Source: Leptospira fluminis (GTDB lineage: Bacteria; Spirochaetota; Leptospiria; Leptospirales; Leptospiraceae). From it: DNA of 64,000 bases. The DNA is taken from the NCBI RefSeq assembly GCF_004771275.1, contig NZ_RQEV01000007.1, positions 62,001 through 126,000 on the forward strand. Direction: 5' to 3'. The first letter of the stretch is position 1. Each line of letters begins with the position of its first letter. The notes below the pieces were generated by a model. It made no database searches, had not been told where the DNA came from, and was given only the letters and a program-made list of their open reading frames with translations. Below, in pieces: positions 42,816 to 50,801 of the stretch. The position numbers were made by a program, and so were the translations under genes.

Positions 42816-44063
42816 TTTCAATTCAGATCCTTTCCCGTTTTTCGAAAATTCCGGTCCGACGCGATAAAAATATTAGAAAAACGAAATGTAGTATTATTGA
42901 TTTTTTTTCTGACGTACGTCTTTTCCTCCGTTTTAGTCTGGAAAAAGTACGGTTGGAATCCCAGTTCTCAGGTGAATTTCGGCCGAGAATTCTGCCAGCT
43001 CAACGCGGATCGCACTCCGGACGGCGCGATCGTATTTTTGGGCGAAGAGGGAAATCTCGGATCCGGTTATGACGGTCAGATTTTTTACTTCTATTCCAGG
43101 ATGCTTTCCGATTTCGGATTGGATTGGCCTAAGGGGTTCGAAACGAGTGTCAGGGCGCCGAGGATAGGGTATCCTCTCTTGGTTTCTCCTTTCGGATGGT
43201 TCGGCAGGACAGGTACGATCTTCGGAATGTACTTCCTGCATTTTTTACTTTTGGTCCTCTCTTTTTTGGCGCTTTACGATTTGTTGCCGGAAACCAGAAA
43301 ATTCTTGGCTTCGTTCTATCTTTTTTCTCCCTTCGCACTGGGGGGCTATGTTCTTCTCGTTTCGGACGCGATCTTGGCGAGTCTTTTGGTCCTCTGTTAT
43401 TGGGCGTACCGAAAGGATCGGTTTTTGCTTTTCTCTTTGTTGGGCGGACTTGCTCTCCTTACGAAAGAGCAGGCGCTTTTTCTCTTGTTCCCCCTCGGTT
43501 TGGATGCACTCATGAAAAAGGAATTCCGCCGAGCTCTTTGGGTCGCGAGTAGTCTCGTTTTGCCGTTAGTTTGGAATCTTTATCTTCGTTCCGTTTTGTC
43601 GGAATCCTCGCCGGCCAGGTTCGCGGAATTTTTCGATCCGTTAGGCGGTATTACGGGCTATCTTAGAGAGCTTTATGAGGCTTTTTTTTCCGGATCATTG
43701 TCGGAAGAGGGCGGAAGGTTGCGGGCGATAGCGAAGAAATTCTCCCGCTTTTCCCTTCTTTTATTGTTTTTCAGCGGATGCATCCTTCTCTTTCAAGGAG
43801 ATAGAAGAAAAGGATTTCCGTTCCGTTTGGGACTGGGTCTGACCTTATTTTCCGTTTTTTCGGCCGGTTACGTGTTGTATTGGGCTACGTACGAAAACAT
43901 TTCCCGCATGTTTACGGTTTCCATTCCGCTTTTGGTGTTTTGGCAGGCGGAAGACGAAAATCTTTCCGCTTGGCATTACTGGGGGATTGTCGCGTTCGTA
44001 TTGGCGCTTTTTTTCGTAAAGATCGCCTTTATTTCCAAGCCCTTGGCGTACTCGATCTGGTAG
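42813..44063 (+). CDS. Polytopic glycosyltransferase-like membrane protein
   Basis: 416 residues from TTG 42813. About nine membrane segments. The first periplasmic loop has SGYDGQIFYFYSRML and SVRAPRIGYPLLVSPF, a pattern (YDGQxxY ... R.GYPLL) widespread in uncharacterised GT-C-like proteins of bacteria. Later segments LLGGLALLTKEQALFLLFPLG resemble the helix with K and E seen in GT39/GT83-type enzymes. It follows the SGNH-like gene within 10 bases, so the Fur regulator, SGNH protein and this protein form one operon. Sugar donor and acceptor unknown. Confidence 0.68.
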   Translation: MFQFRSFPVFRKFRSDAIKILEKRNVVLLIFFLTYVFSSVLVWKKYGWNPSSQVNFGREFCQLNADRTPDGAIVFLGEEGNLGSGYDGQIFYFYSRMLSDFGLDWPKGFETSVRAPRIGYPLLVSPFGWFGRTGTIFGMYFLHFLLLVLSFLALYDLLPETRKFLASFYLFSPFALGGYVLLVSDAILASLLVLCYWAYRKDRFLLFSLLGGLALLTKEQALFLLFPLGLDALMKKEFRRALWVASSLVLPLVWNLYLRSVLSESSPARFAEFFDPLGGITGYLRELYEAFFSGSLSEEGGRLRAIAKKFSRFSLLLLFFSGCILLFQGDRRKGFPFRLGLGLTLFSVFSAGYVLYWATYENISRMFTVSIPLLVFWQAEDENLSAWHYWGIVAFVLALFFVKIAFISKPLAYSIW

Positions 44064-44066
44064 TCG

Positions 44067-45617
44067 TTATTTCCGTTCACCCATAGCGGAGGCGGGAATT
44101 TTGTACTGCGCTCCTATTCTGGAATTCGCTTTTGCCATCTCTTTCTTATCCAGTACCACTTCGGTTCCGTCGTCTAACTTTAGAGAGACGGTATCTTTTT
44201 TGGACTCTCGGACTTTGCGCATGAGGTCTTGGATGGAATTCACTGAAATTCCGTCCGCGGATTCCAGGATTCTTCCGAAAATGTCGTGGTATCCGTTATT
44301 GGATTCGTCGGGGATCACCTGGGATAGGAGTACGATACGACTTTGCGGTTCCCCTAAAGAACGGAATTTGTGGTAATCGTAGAGATACAGAAGTTTTTTA
44401 TCCACCCTCGATCTCCAATCCTTTCCCCATTCCAAAAGGTAATTTTCGGAAAGTTCCAAGAATAAGAAGCCGCCGTTTAAGTAATAATCGGGCCGGTTGG
44501 AAGGGTCTCTATGTGGAATCCGAACGGCGGAATAGGGAAAGGGTTTTAAGGGAAGGTCCATTTCCATCTTTTTCTTATCTCTCAGGATCAGAACCGGAAC
44601 GGTTTTCCCTATTTCATAACCGAATTCGTCTCCTGCGTGGGCAAGAAAGGAAAAAACCTGTTTGCCGTACGTAGAATGTTCGAAGTAGCCTTTGGAATCT
44701 ATCTTCTTGCCGCCGAATTCCAGAATTACGTCCCCCGCTTTGAGTACTCCGTCCGCAGAACTTCCGGGAAGCACTTCCGCCACGAGAATTCCTTCGTTTT
44801 TGCCGGAGATTCCGTAGAACTCTTTCGTAGCGGAATCCGTGACGGGGCGATGGCGGAACCCCTTGTACGCGATCCGATCGGATTTGCCGGAAAGCCCTAA
44901 AAATTTACGGATCAAAAAGGAAGGAATGGCTCTACCCGCGTTTTTATCTCCGGTAAAATCGAACAGGATACCGGCGGCTTTTCCATCCGAAACGATCACC
45001 TCCCCGTTTCCGTTCAGGGTTTCCGCGGAGTTCACATCCAAGATCGGCAGCTCGACTTGGCCTTGAGGATACAGGTCCAGATCCAAACTGAGTAAGGCCC
45101 CGCTCGCACTTTGTATGGACCCCGAGTTATCCAATTGATAAATTGCGATCTGTTGAGGGTAGACGATTTTTTGCTGGAATTCCAGGGGCTTTAGGTCTTC
45201 GAAGAAGCCTTTTTCCTCTACGGTCAATAGCGCGAGGTTCGTTTCCGAATCGGTACGGGAGATATCCGCTTTGGTTTCCGTATAGGAGGAGAATTTTTTG
45301 ACTTCCACCAAAGTGGAATACTGGAGGATCTGCGCGGGAACCAAAATGCGGTTTCCGTTCACGACTATGCCGACTCCTCTTCTTACCCGAGGGTTCTTTT
45401 TTTTCCAAGGAGAAATATAGTCCGGCTCTTGGTAGGAAACTTTGATTTGAACGATGCTTTTTTCAAAACCGTTGTCGGACCGATTGGAGACGGTTCCGGA
45501 AGTTTTCGTCTCGGAGTTTTTTTTAACCGAAAATTTTGAGGTTTTCCCGTTTTTGGATTCGGTCGAGGAAACGGTAAATACGAGAAGGAATAAGAGAAAT
45601 AGAATGCGTAATTTCAA
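44067..45617 (-). CDS. HtrA-like pseudoprotease (catalytic triad lost)
   Basis: 516 residues: signal peptide, trypsin-like domain (about 50-235), PDZ domain (about 245-340) and a C-terminal region with a second PDZ-like part ending MAKANSRIGAQYKIP. It parallels the upstream neighbour: FEKSIVQIKVSYQEPDYISP corresponds to IRKAVVQIKVYSQAINPYSP. The catalytic His is Q96 (ILVPAQIL), the Asp is N127 (ETNLALL) and the Ser position is N204 in LNGNGEV, so the fold is kept without activity. Five bases after the active copy. Possibly a chaperone, inhibitor or regulator of it. Confidence 0.85.
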   Translation of the reverse strand: MKLRILFLLFLLVFTVSSTESKNGKTSKFSVKKNSETKTSGTVSNRSDNGFEKSIVQIKVSYQEPDYISPWKKKNPRVRRGVGIVVNGNRILVPAQILQYSTLVEVKKFSSYTETKADISRTDSETNLALLTVEEKGFFEDLKPLEFQQKIVYPQQIAIYQLDNSGSIQSASGALLSLDLDLYPQGQVELPILDVNSAETLNGNGEVIVSDGKAAGILFDFTGDKNAGRAIPSFLIRKFLGLSGKSDRIAYKGFRHRPVTDSATKEFYGISGKNEGILVAEVLPGSSADGVLKAGDVILEFGGKKIDSKGYFEHSTYGKQVFSFLAHAGDEFGYEIGKTVPVLILRDKKKMEMDLPLKPFPYSAVRIPHRDPSNRPDYYLNGGFLFLELSENYLLEWGKDWRSRVDKKLLYLYDYHKFRSLGEPQSRIVLLSQVIPDESNNGYHDIFGRILESADGISVNSIQDLMRKVRESKKDTVSLKLDDGTEVVLDKKEMAKANSRIGAQYKIPASAMGERK

Positions 45618-45621
45618 AGAA

Positions 45622-47085
45622 TCACTCCAGTCCGTACGTGGAACGGATTTGTTTGTCGGCGGCTTCCGCTTCCGAGCGATCTAGAATCAGGGGAAGTTCC
45701 ACATCCAGAAATTTCAATCTTAGGTATCGATCCTTCGTTTTAGCCAAAGCGGATTTCAAATCCGCGAGACTGTTCACGGGAGAACCGTTGACCGACTCGA
45801 CGACCAGATTTAAAAAATAATCGGAAGAAGAATTTACGGGATGCGCCAACTTTCTGTACAGAACCACGTCCGCTTTTTTGGATCTGTTGATTCCGTCCGG
45901 GATAAAGTATTTGTACCGGTATAGGAATTGGCTCCCGCCGGAAGTATTTCCGGCACGACTCCAAGTCGCCAGCAAATCCTGGGACATTTCCTGAAAGAGG
46001 AGGCCTCCGATCATCGCGTAATCGTACGGGGCATCGTATCTGTTCCGCATGAAATCGAAGTCGGGCATTCTCTTGGCCTCGAATGAGATGTCCGTGAATT
46101 TCCCTTCGCGAAAAACCTTAAACCTGATCTTGTCTCCCGCGTGTTTGTTGTCCACGTTCTCGGTAAAATCCACCCTCGCGTCCTTGTCGAGAGTCGTGGT
46201 TCCGTTTCGGCCTATGGGGCTTCCGTCGATTTCCGTAAGATAATCCCCTTCCTTTAAATATCCGTCCGCCGAGCCATGGGGGAGAATCCTCGTGACGAAC
46301 ACTCCTTCCAACCCGTCCGGAATTCCTTTCGCTTTTCTAAGGGATGCGTTAAACGAATTCAAAAAACTGATTCCGAGTTCGACGTAACCGTCGTAACTTC
46401 CGTCCTCTATGTCCGTCAGAAAATGTCGGATTACGTTCGTGGGAATGAGATAGCCTATGTTTTCTCCCTTTGTCGCCACTTGAAACGCGACTCCGACGGC
46501 CTTGTCTCCTTGGATTGCAGGTCCCCCCGAATTTCCGGGGTTGATGGCGGCATCCACTTGGAGTACCAAATGACTGTCTACGGAAGAGTGGGAATATTCC
46601 GATTGTTCCTTTCTGGAAACGATTCCTCGTGTGACGGAGACCTTATTCCCTCCGATCGGATATCCTACCACGATCAAGGGAGAGTTTAATTCCGGAATTC
46701 CTCCGAGCTCCAGGTCTCGGGAGTCCTTATAAAACGTTCCGTCTTCCGCTTCCAAAATCGCGAGGTCGCAATCGTGGGCGATGAAGAGAATCTTGACCCT
46801 ATACCATTCCGTTTGGTCGTATCTTTGCACTTGGATGAATTTTGCATTGGATACCACATGTGCGTTCGTAAGGATCCGTTTGTTTCCGATCAGGAATCCG
46901 GTTCCGGATCCGGCTCGGACTCCGTCCGTGGTCCAAGGGGAATACGGATTGATTGCCTGGGAATAGACTTTAATTTGAACGACGGCTTTTCGGATTCCGT
47001 CGAAATCCGTTTTTTCTTCCGCGGCTGCGGGGACGGAAATGAGAAGGATAAGAATGCTTAAGGAAAGTTTTTTCAGAGCAGACAT
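45622..47085 (-). CDS. HtrA/DegP-like serine protease with PDZ domains
   Basis: 487 residues with signal peptide (LSLSILILLISVPAAA). Trypsin-like domain with full triad: H76 in RILTNAHVVSN, D107 in HDCDLAILEAED and S186 in NPGNSGGPAI. A PDZ domain follows (about 235-335, GLEGVFVTRILPHGSADGYL), then a long C-terminal region with a second PDZ-like part (ESVNGSPVNSLADLKSAL). Periplasmic quality-control or surface protease. Seven bases after the apt stop on the minus strand, and directly upstream of its inactive paralogue. Confidence 0.92.
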   Translation of the reverse strand: MSALKKLSLSILILLISVPAAAEEKTDFDGIRKAVVQIKVYSQAINPYSPWTTDGVRAGSGTGFLIGNKRILTNAHVVSNAKFIQVQRYDQTEWYRVKILFIAHDCDLAILEAEDGTFYKDSRDLELGGIPELNSPLIVVGYPIGGNKVSVTRGIVSRKEQSEYSHSSVDSHLVLQVDAAINPGNSGGPAIQGDKAVGVAFQVATKGENIGYLIPTNVIRHFLTDIEDGSYDGYVELGISFLNSFNASLRKAKGIPDGLEGVFVTRILPHGSADGYLKEGDYLTEIDGSPIGRNGTTTLDKDARVDFTENVDNKHAGDKIRFKVFREGKFTDISFEAKRMPDFDFMRNRYDAPYDYAMIGGLLFQEMSQDLLATWSRAGNTSGGSQFLYRYKYFIPDGINRSKKADVVLYRKLAHPVNSSSDYFLNLVVESVNGSPVNSLADLKSALAKTKDRYLRLKFLDVELPLILDRSEAEAADKQIRSTYGLE

Positions 47086-47091
47086 CGAGCG

Positions 47092-47625
47092 TCAATGGCC
47101 CTCGAATTCGCAGATAGAATAGACTTCTATGCCCAAGTCCCTTTTTAGTTTGGCGGCTCCGCCCAAATCGGGTAAGTCTATGATCACTCCCGCTTCCGCC
47201 ACTTCGGCTCCTAAACGTTTCAATAATCTGGCGGCGGCGAGCATGGTGCCTCCCGTCGCGATCAAATCGTCCATCAAAAGAATCCTGTCACCCGGAGTGA
47301 TGGAGTCCTTATGGATCTCGATGACGTCCTTTCCGTATTCCAGATCGTATTCTTCCGTTACGGTCTCCGCGGGAAGTTTTCCTTTTTTTCGGATCGGAAT
47401 GAATCCGGCACCCAATTGAAATGCCACCGGAGCTCCGACGATAAAACCTCTGGCTTCGATTCCGGCCACTTTCGTGATTCCTTTACCGGTATATCGATCC
47501 ACAAAAGTACCGATGGTAAGCGCCAAGCCTTCCGGATCGAGTAATAGGGAGGTAATGTCTCGAAAAAGGATGCCCTTCTTCGGATAATCTGGAATGGTTC
47601 GGATTTTTGATTTAACGACGGACAT
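47092..47625 (-). CDS. apt: Adenine phosphoribosyltransferase
   Basis: 177 residues, normal length. The PRPP-binding motif [17 protein letters not shown] is intact, and the N-terminal region [21 protein letters not shown] plus [21 protein letters not shown] are diagnostic. Converts adenine and PRPP into AMP in purine salvage. The NCS2-type nucleobase permease lies about 1 kb upstream on the same strand, separated by htpX. The HtrA-like genes follow after 6 bases. Confidence 0.96.
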   Translation of the reverse strand: MSVVKSKIRTIPDYPKKGILFRDITSLLLDPEGLALTIGTFVDRYTGKGITKVAGIEARGFIVGAPVAFQLGAGFIPIRKKGKLPAETVTEEYDLEYGKDVIEIHKDSITPGDRILLMDDLIATGGTMLAAARLLKRLGAEVAEAGVIIDLPDLGGAAKLKRDLGIEVYSICEFEGH

Positions 47626-47676
47626 AGGCTCGAAGTCCTATTCCAATCTTCGGAAGCGCGGGAACAATTCTTTTTT

Positions 47677-47707
47677 GGAAGCCGCCCCTATTTAAGAGCG
47701 GCCTTCC
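47677..47707. other. Inverted repeat between htpX and apt
   Basis: GGAAGCCGC and GCGGCCTTCC pair with one bulged base across a 12-base loop. There is no U-tract on the side needed to terminate htpX transcription (minus strand), so it is a stable intergenic hairpin of unclear role. Confidence 0.3.
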
Positions 47708-47715
47708 GTTCGGTT

Positions 47716-48627
47716 TTAATATGCTTTGGCCCGTAAGGCGGCAATCCTTTCGTCTAGAGGAGGGTGGGTCGCAAATAGAGATGCCAGTCCTCCCGCTCGG
47801 TTCGAAATCTTAAGAGTAGCGATGGATTCTCCTCTTTGGTCCACCGGATCCATAGTAAAGCCTGCTTTCAATCGTTCCAAAGCCGCGATCATATTGCTCC
47901 GTCCCGCCAATCTTGCTCCGCCCGCATCGGCTCTATACTCTCTGGCTCTAGAAACGTAGGCGACCACGATGGAACCGAGTAGACCGAAGACCATGACCAG
48001 AACTTGCTGTATCATAAAGCGCATAAAATAGCCTCCGCCTCCTTCCCTTTCGTCGTTCCGACTCAATTGAGAGGCGATGAGCGTGCTCACGATCCATGCG
48101 AAGAAGAATACGAAAGAGTTCACCACTCCCTGTACCAAGGTCATGGTCACCATATCCCCGTTGGCTACGTGGGACAATTCGTGACCGAGTACTCCGTCGA
48201 TTTCTCCGCTATCCATTCCGTTCAATAGTCCGGTGGAAACGCAAACCAAGGCACTAGATCTACCGGGACCCGTCGCGAACGCATTGACTTCCGGAGATTG
48301 GTAATACCCTACTTCCGGCATAGGAAGTCCGGCCGCGTCGGCTAATCTTTTGACTCTGGCTACCAGGTCTCTCTGCCATCCCGAGGCCGTGCTCGGATCT
48401 ATGATCTCCACTCCCATCGCCATCTTGGCGGTGAATTTGGAAATCATCAGGGAAATAAAAGCTCCGCCCATTCCCCAAACCGTGCAGAACAGAAGCAATC
48501 CGCCGTACGAAATTCCGGACTTCTCCAAGTAACCGGCGAGGCCGGTTATCCTGATCAAAAACGCGATCGTAAAGACGACGGCCAGGTTTGTAATCGCAAA
48601 CAATCCGATTCTACGAATCATCCACAT
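47716..48627 (-). CDS. htpX: HtpX family membrane zinc metalloprotease
   Basis: 303 residues. Two N-terminal membrane segments (about 6-28 and 42-64), the zinc motif HELSH at residues 149-153 (VLGHELSHVANGD), then two more membrane segments (about 163-185 and 205-227) and the conserved REYRADAGGARLAG, which supplies the third ligand Glu. Ends with LFATHPPLDERIAALR, a family hallmark. Degrades damaged inner-membrane proteins, usually in response to envelope stress. Near the HtrA pair, which has a related quality-control role. Confidence 0.96.
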   Translation of the reverse strand: MWMIRRIGLFAITNLAVVFTIAFLIRITGLAGYLEKSGISYGGLLLFCTVWGMGGAFISLMISKFTAKMAMGVEIIDPSTASGWQRDLVARVKRLADAAGLPMPEVGYYQSPEVNAFATGPGRSSALVCVSTGLLNGMDSGEIDGVLGHELSHVANGDMVTMTLVQGVVNSFVFFFAWIVSTLIASQLSRNDEREGGGGYFMRFMIQQVLVMVFGLLGSIVVAYVSRAREYRADAGGARLAGRSNMIAALERLKAGFTMDPVDQRGESIATLKISNRAGGLASLFATHPPLDERIAALRAKAY

Positions 48628-48702
48628 AGGTGAGTTTTTCTCCTTATCTATAGAAACATTCGGGATCCAAATCTCCCTCGGGTGTTCCTTCCCGGTTTCA
48701 TA

Positions 48703-50310
48703 TTAGACTGTTCTCGGCTCCTTTCTAAGAAAGGAAGCTAATAGAAAAAGCGCTGCCAAAAGCAGATAACCCTTGGCAAACGGTCCGAAATTCAGTTCGA
48801 AAGGCGTCAAAATCGCATTCCCGCGCAAGGAATAGGCATGGATAAATCCGGTCGCCGAGAGGAAGACTCCGGTCAAGCTGGCAAGGATCGCTTTTTTAAA
48901 ATCCCGATCGATGACGAAGGTAGCGATCGCTGCCCATACCATAGAAGACAATAAGAAACCTTGGGAAAGGCTTAAGAGTCCTTCCAGCGGATACGGAAAA
49001 ATCGGCTGGTTCGGGGGAACAAGAGAAAGCCAGAGATTCTGGGTTTGGGAAGCGGCAGCCGTTCCTTCGATGGCTTTCGTTAAAATCGGGTCCACATAAT
49101 TGAACGTACTTTGGATCAACAGTACTCCCCAGCCGGCAAGAGCGGGGAGGAGTCCGATCACAACTGCGGGGGCGTGTCTCGTCGGTGTGGCTTCGAAGGC
49201 TTGAGAACCGATGACGATTCCGATCCAGAGTACGATCGCCATTCCGGCTTCGATCGGAATCAATTTGGAAAGGAAACCCATCAATCCGAAAAAGGCGGCC
49301 AAGGTCATGAAGACTCCGTTCAGAGTGGAATACCCCGCTCTGGCGCCCAATGCCTTCCAACCCGGATGGCCGATGTAAATCGTAGTCGGAAAAGGGGATC
49401 CGAAAAAGGCTCCCGCTACTGTTCCGAGTCCGTTCACCAATAAGGAATTTCTGGTATTGAATTTGTCTCCGGCAGCTTCCGCGGATTCTATGTTCTGCAA
49501 GGAACCGATTACGTTGAAAATTCCCATAGGGAGGATTACGGAAAGGTATTCCCGTACGTCCGCTCCCGAAAATAGGGAAAAGATTTCTCCGGCACTCCAT
49601 ACGGGAAGATACAATCCGACTCGGAACGAAGACTGGAGCGCATCCGCATCCATAATCGCTTTTCCGGAGAAATACGGGGAATACCAAGCGAGCAAGGTCC
49701 CGGCAATTACGGAAATCAATCCCCCCGGAATTTTAAAGGGAAATACCACTCTCCCGAAATACTGTAGCAATATGATTCCAAAGGGAACGAATGCGACCAA
49801 CGGATTTTGGAACGTACGGATCAGAAAGTCCATGGAGATAAACGTGAGTGCGATTCCGGCCAGAGCGGAAAGAAGAGCGGCTCTAGGTGTCGCCCTGCGC
49901 ACTCTTTCCGCTACAAAGGCTCCGGACATTTCTATCAGTCCGGAGAGAAAGCTAGCCAACAATCCCATGGCCCAGGCGGCCTTATAACTTCCCGTCTTCA
50001 AATAAACGGGGAACATAACGAAGAAAACGAAGGCGAATAAAGAAACCGTATTGATCCCGTAAGGAAGTGCGGTAACGTCGCTTCTCCCTTCCGATTTGGC
50101 CAGTTGTCTGGCCTGCCAAGCATAAAACAAATTTCCCAACAAAAGGGAAACGGCCGCGCCAGGAATGACGACACGGAAAACGAACTCTTGGGGCATTCCG
50201 CAGGGACCCATACAAAGAGTGACTAGGACTAGAATCTGGATCAGGTTATCGATCATCAAACCGAAGAAGCCGTCCAGGTCCCCCGGTACGAACCAATTGT
50301 ATTTGCTCAT
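48703..50310 (-). CDS. NCS2-type nucleobase permease
   Basis: 535 residues with about 13 membrane segments. NCS2/UraA-fold features: an N-terminal GDLDGFFGLMIDNLIQILVL, a central QNIESAEAAGDKFNTRNSLL with the substrate-site Glu region, and FPTTIYIGHPGWKALGARAGYS. The family transports xanthine, uracil or guanine/hypoxanthine; adjacency to apt favours a purine. The start overlaps the stop of the SspB-like gene by ATGA. Confidence 0.8.
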   Translation of the reverse strand: MSKYNWFVPGDLDGFFGLMIDNLIQILVLVTLCMGPCGMPQEFVFRVVIPGAAVSLLLGNLFYAWQARQLAKSEGRSDVTALPYGINTVSLFAFVFFVMFPVYLKTGSYKAAWAMGLLASFLSGLIEMSGAFVAERVRRATPRAALLSALAGIALTFISMDFLIRTFQNPLVAFVPFGIILLQYFGRVVFPFKIPGGLISVIAGTLLAWYSPYFSGKAIMDADALQSSFRVGLYLPVWSAGEIFSLFSGADVREYLSVILPMGIFNVIGSLQNIESAEAAGDKFNTRNSLLVNGLGTVAGAFFGSPFPTTIYIGHPGWKALGARAGYSTLNGVFMTLAAFFGLMGFLSKLIPIEAGMAIVLWIGIVIGSQAFEATPTRHAPAVVIGLLPALAGWGVLLIQSTFNYVDPILTKAIEGTAAASQTQNLWLSLVPPNQPIFPYPLEGLLSLSQGFLLSSMVWAAIATFVIDRDFKKAILASLTGVFLSATGFIHAYSLRGNAILTPFELNFGPFAKGYLLLAALFLLASFLRKEPRTV

Positions 50311-50801
50311 TTTTTGTTTTTACTCCCGAAATCCACTTCGATGACGTTGTCTTTGCGCTTTTTCCCTTTCGATTTCGATTCGCTTACCTCTTCTTGCGGA
50401 AGTTCCGAAGAGGTCGTTCCGGAACTTTGTCCGTCTTCTGCGGATCGACGATCTTCCAATTTTCCCAAGAAGATTCTCATTTGGGAGACGGTTTGTTGGG
50501 ATTTGTCGAAGTAACGGAATACGCTGTCCCAAGGAATGAAAACCTGTTCCCAAGTGTAGCCGAATTGGAGTTCCGCATAGACCCAGTCCTCTTCGATTCG
50601 GATGTCCCGAGTCGCTCTGGGGCCGATGACCAATATGATCCCGGACTCCGGTTCGTCTCCGATCAATCCTCGTTTGCCTATCTTCAGATCGGGATGAGGC
50701 ATCGCGTGCAAATAGAACGTCCCGAATCTCTCCCAATAGAGGGAGAAGAGCTGTTTTTTGAACTCACGGAGGACAGCGCTATCTTCGGGGTTATGATCCA
50801 T
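50307..50801 (-). CDS. SspB-like ClpXP adaptor
   Basis: 164 residues. Residues 10-110 match the SspB fold pattern: an N-terminal helix with YLHAMPHPDL, then GIILVIGPRATRDIRIEEDW and FGYTWEQVFIPWDSVFRYFD, similar to the substrate-binding domain that holds ssrA tags. It continues into a charged flexible tail (GQSSGTTSSELPQEEVSES...) ending NVIEVDFGSKNKK, which may serve as the ClpX-binding (XB-like) peptide. Overlaps the CapD-type gene by 11 bases and the permease by ATGA. Identification is from pattern, not a full alignment. Confidence 0.65.
   Translation of the reverse strand: MDHNPEDSAVLREFKKQLFSLYWERFGTFYLHAMPHPDLKIGKRGLIGDEPESGIILVIGPRATRDIRIEEDWVYAELQFGYTWEQVFIPWDSVFRYFDKSQQTVSQMRIFLGKLEDRRSAEDGQSSGTTSSELPQEEVSESKSKGKKRKDNVIEVDFGSKNKK

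Noticed and set aside
47677..47707. Terminator for htpX
   Set aside because: The stem is followed by A-residues on the minus strand, so there is no U-tract for intrinsic termination.
48628..48702. Promoter for htpX or terminator for the NCS2 permease
   Set aside because: No clear -35/-10 pair or stem could be picked out by eye.
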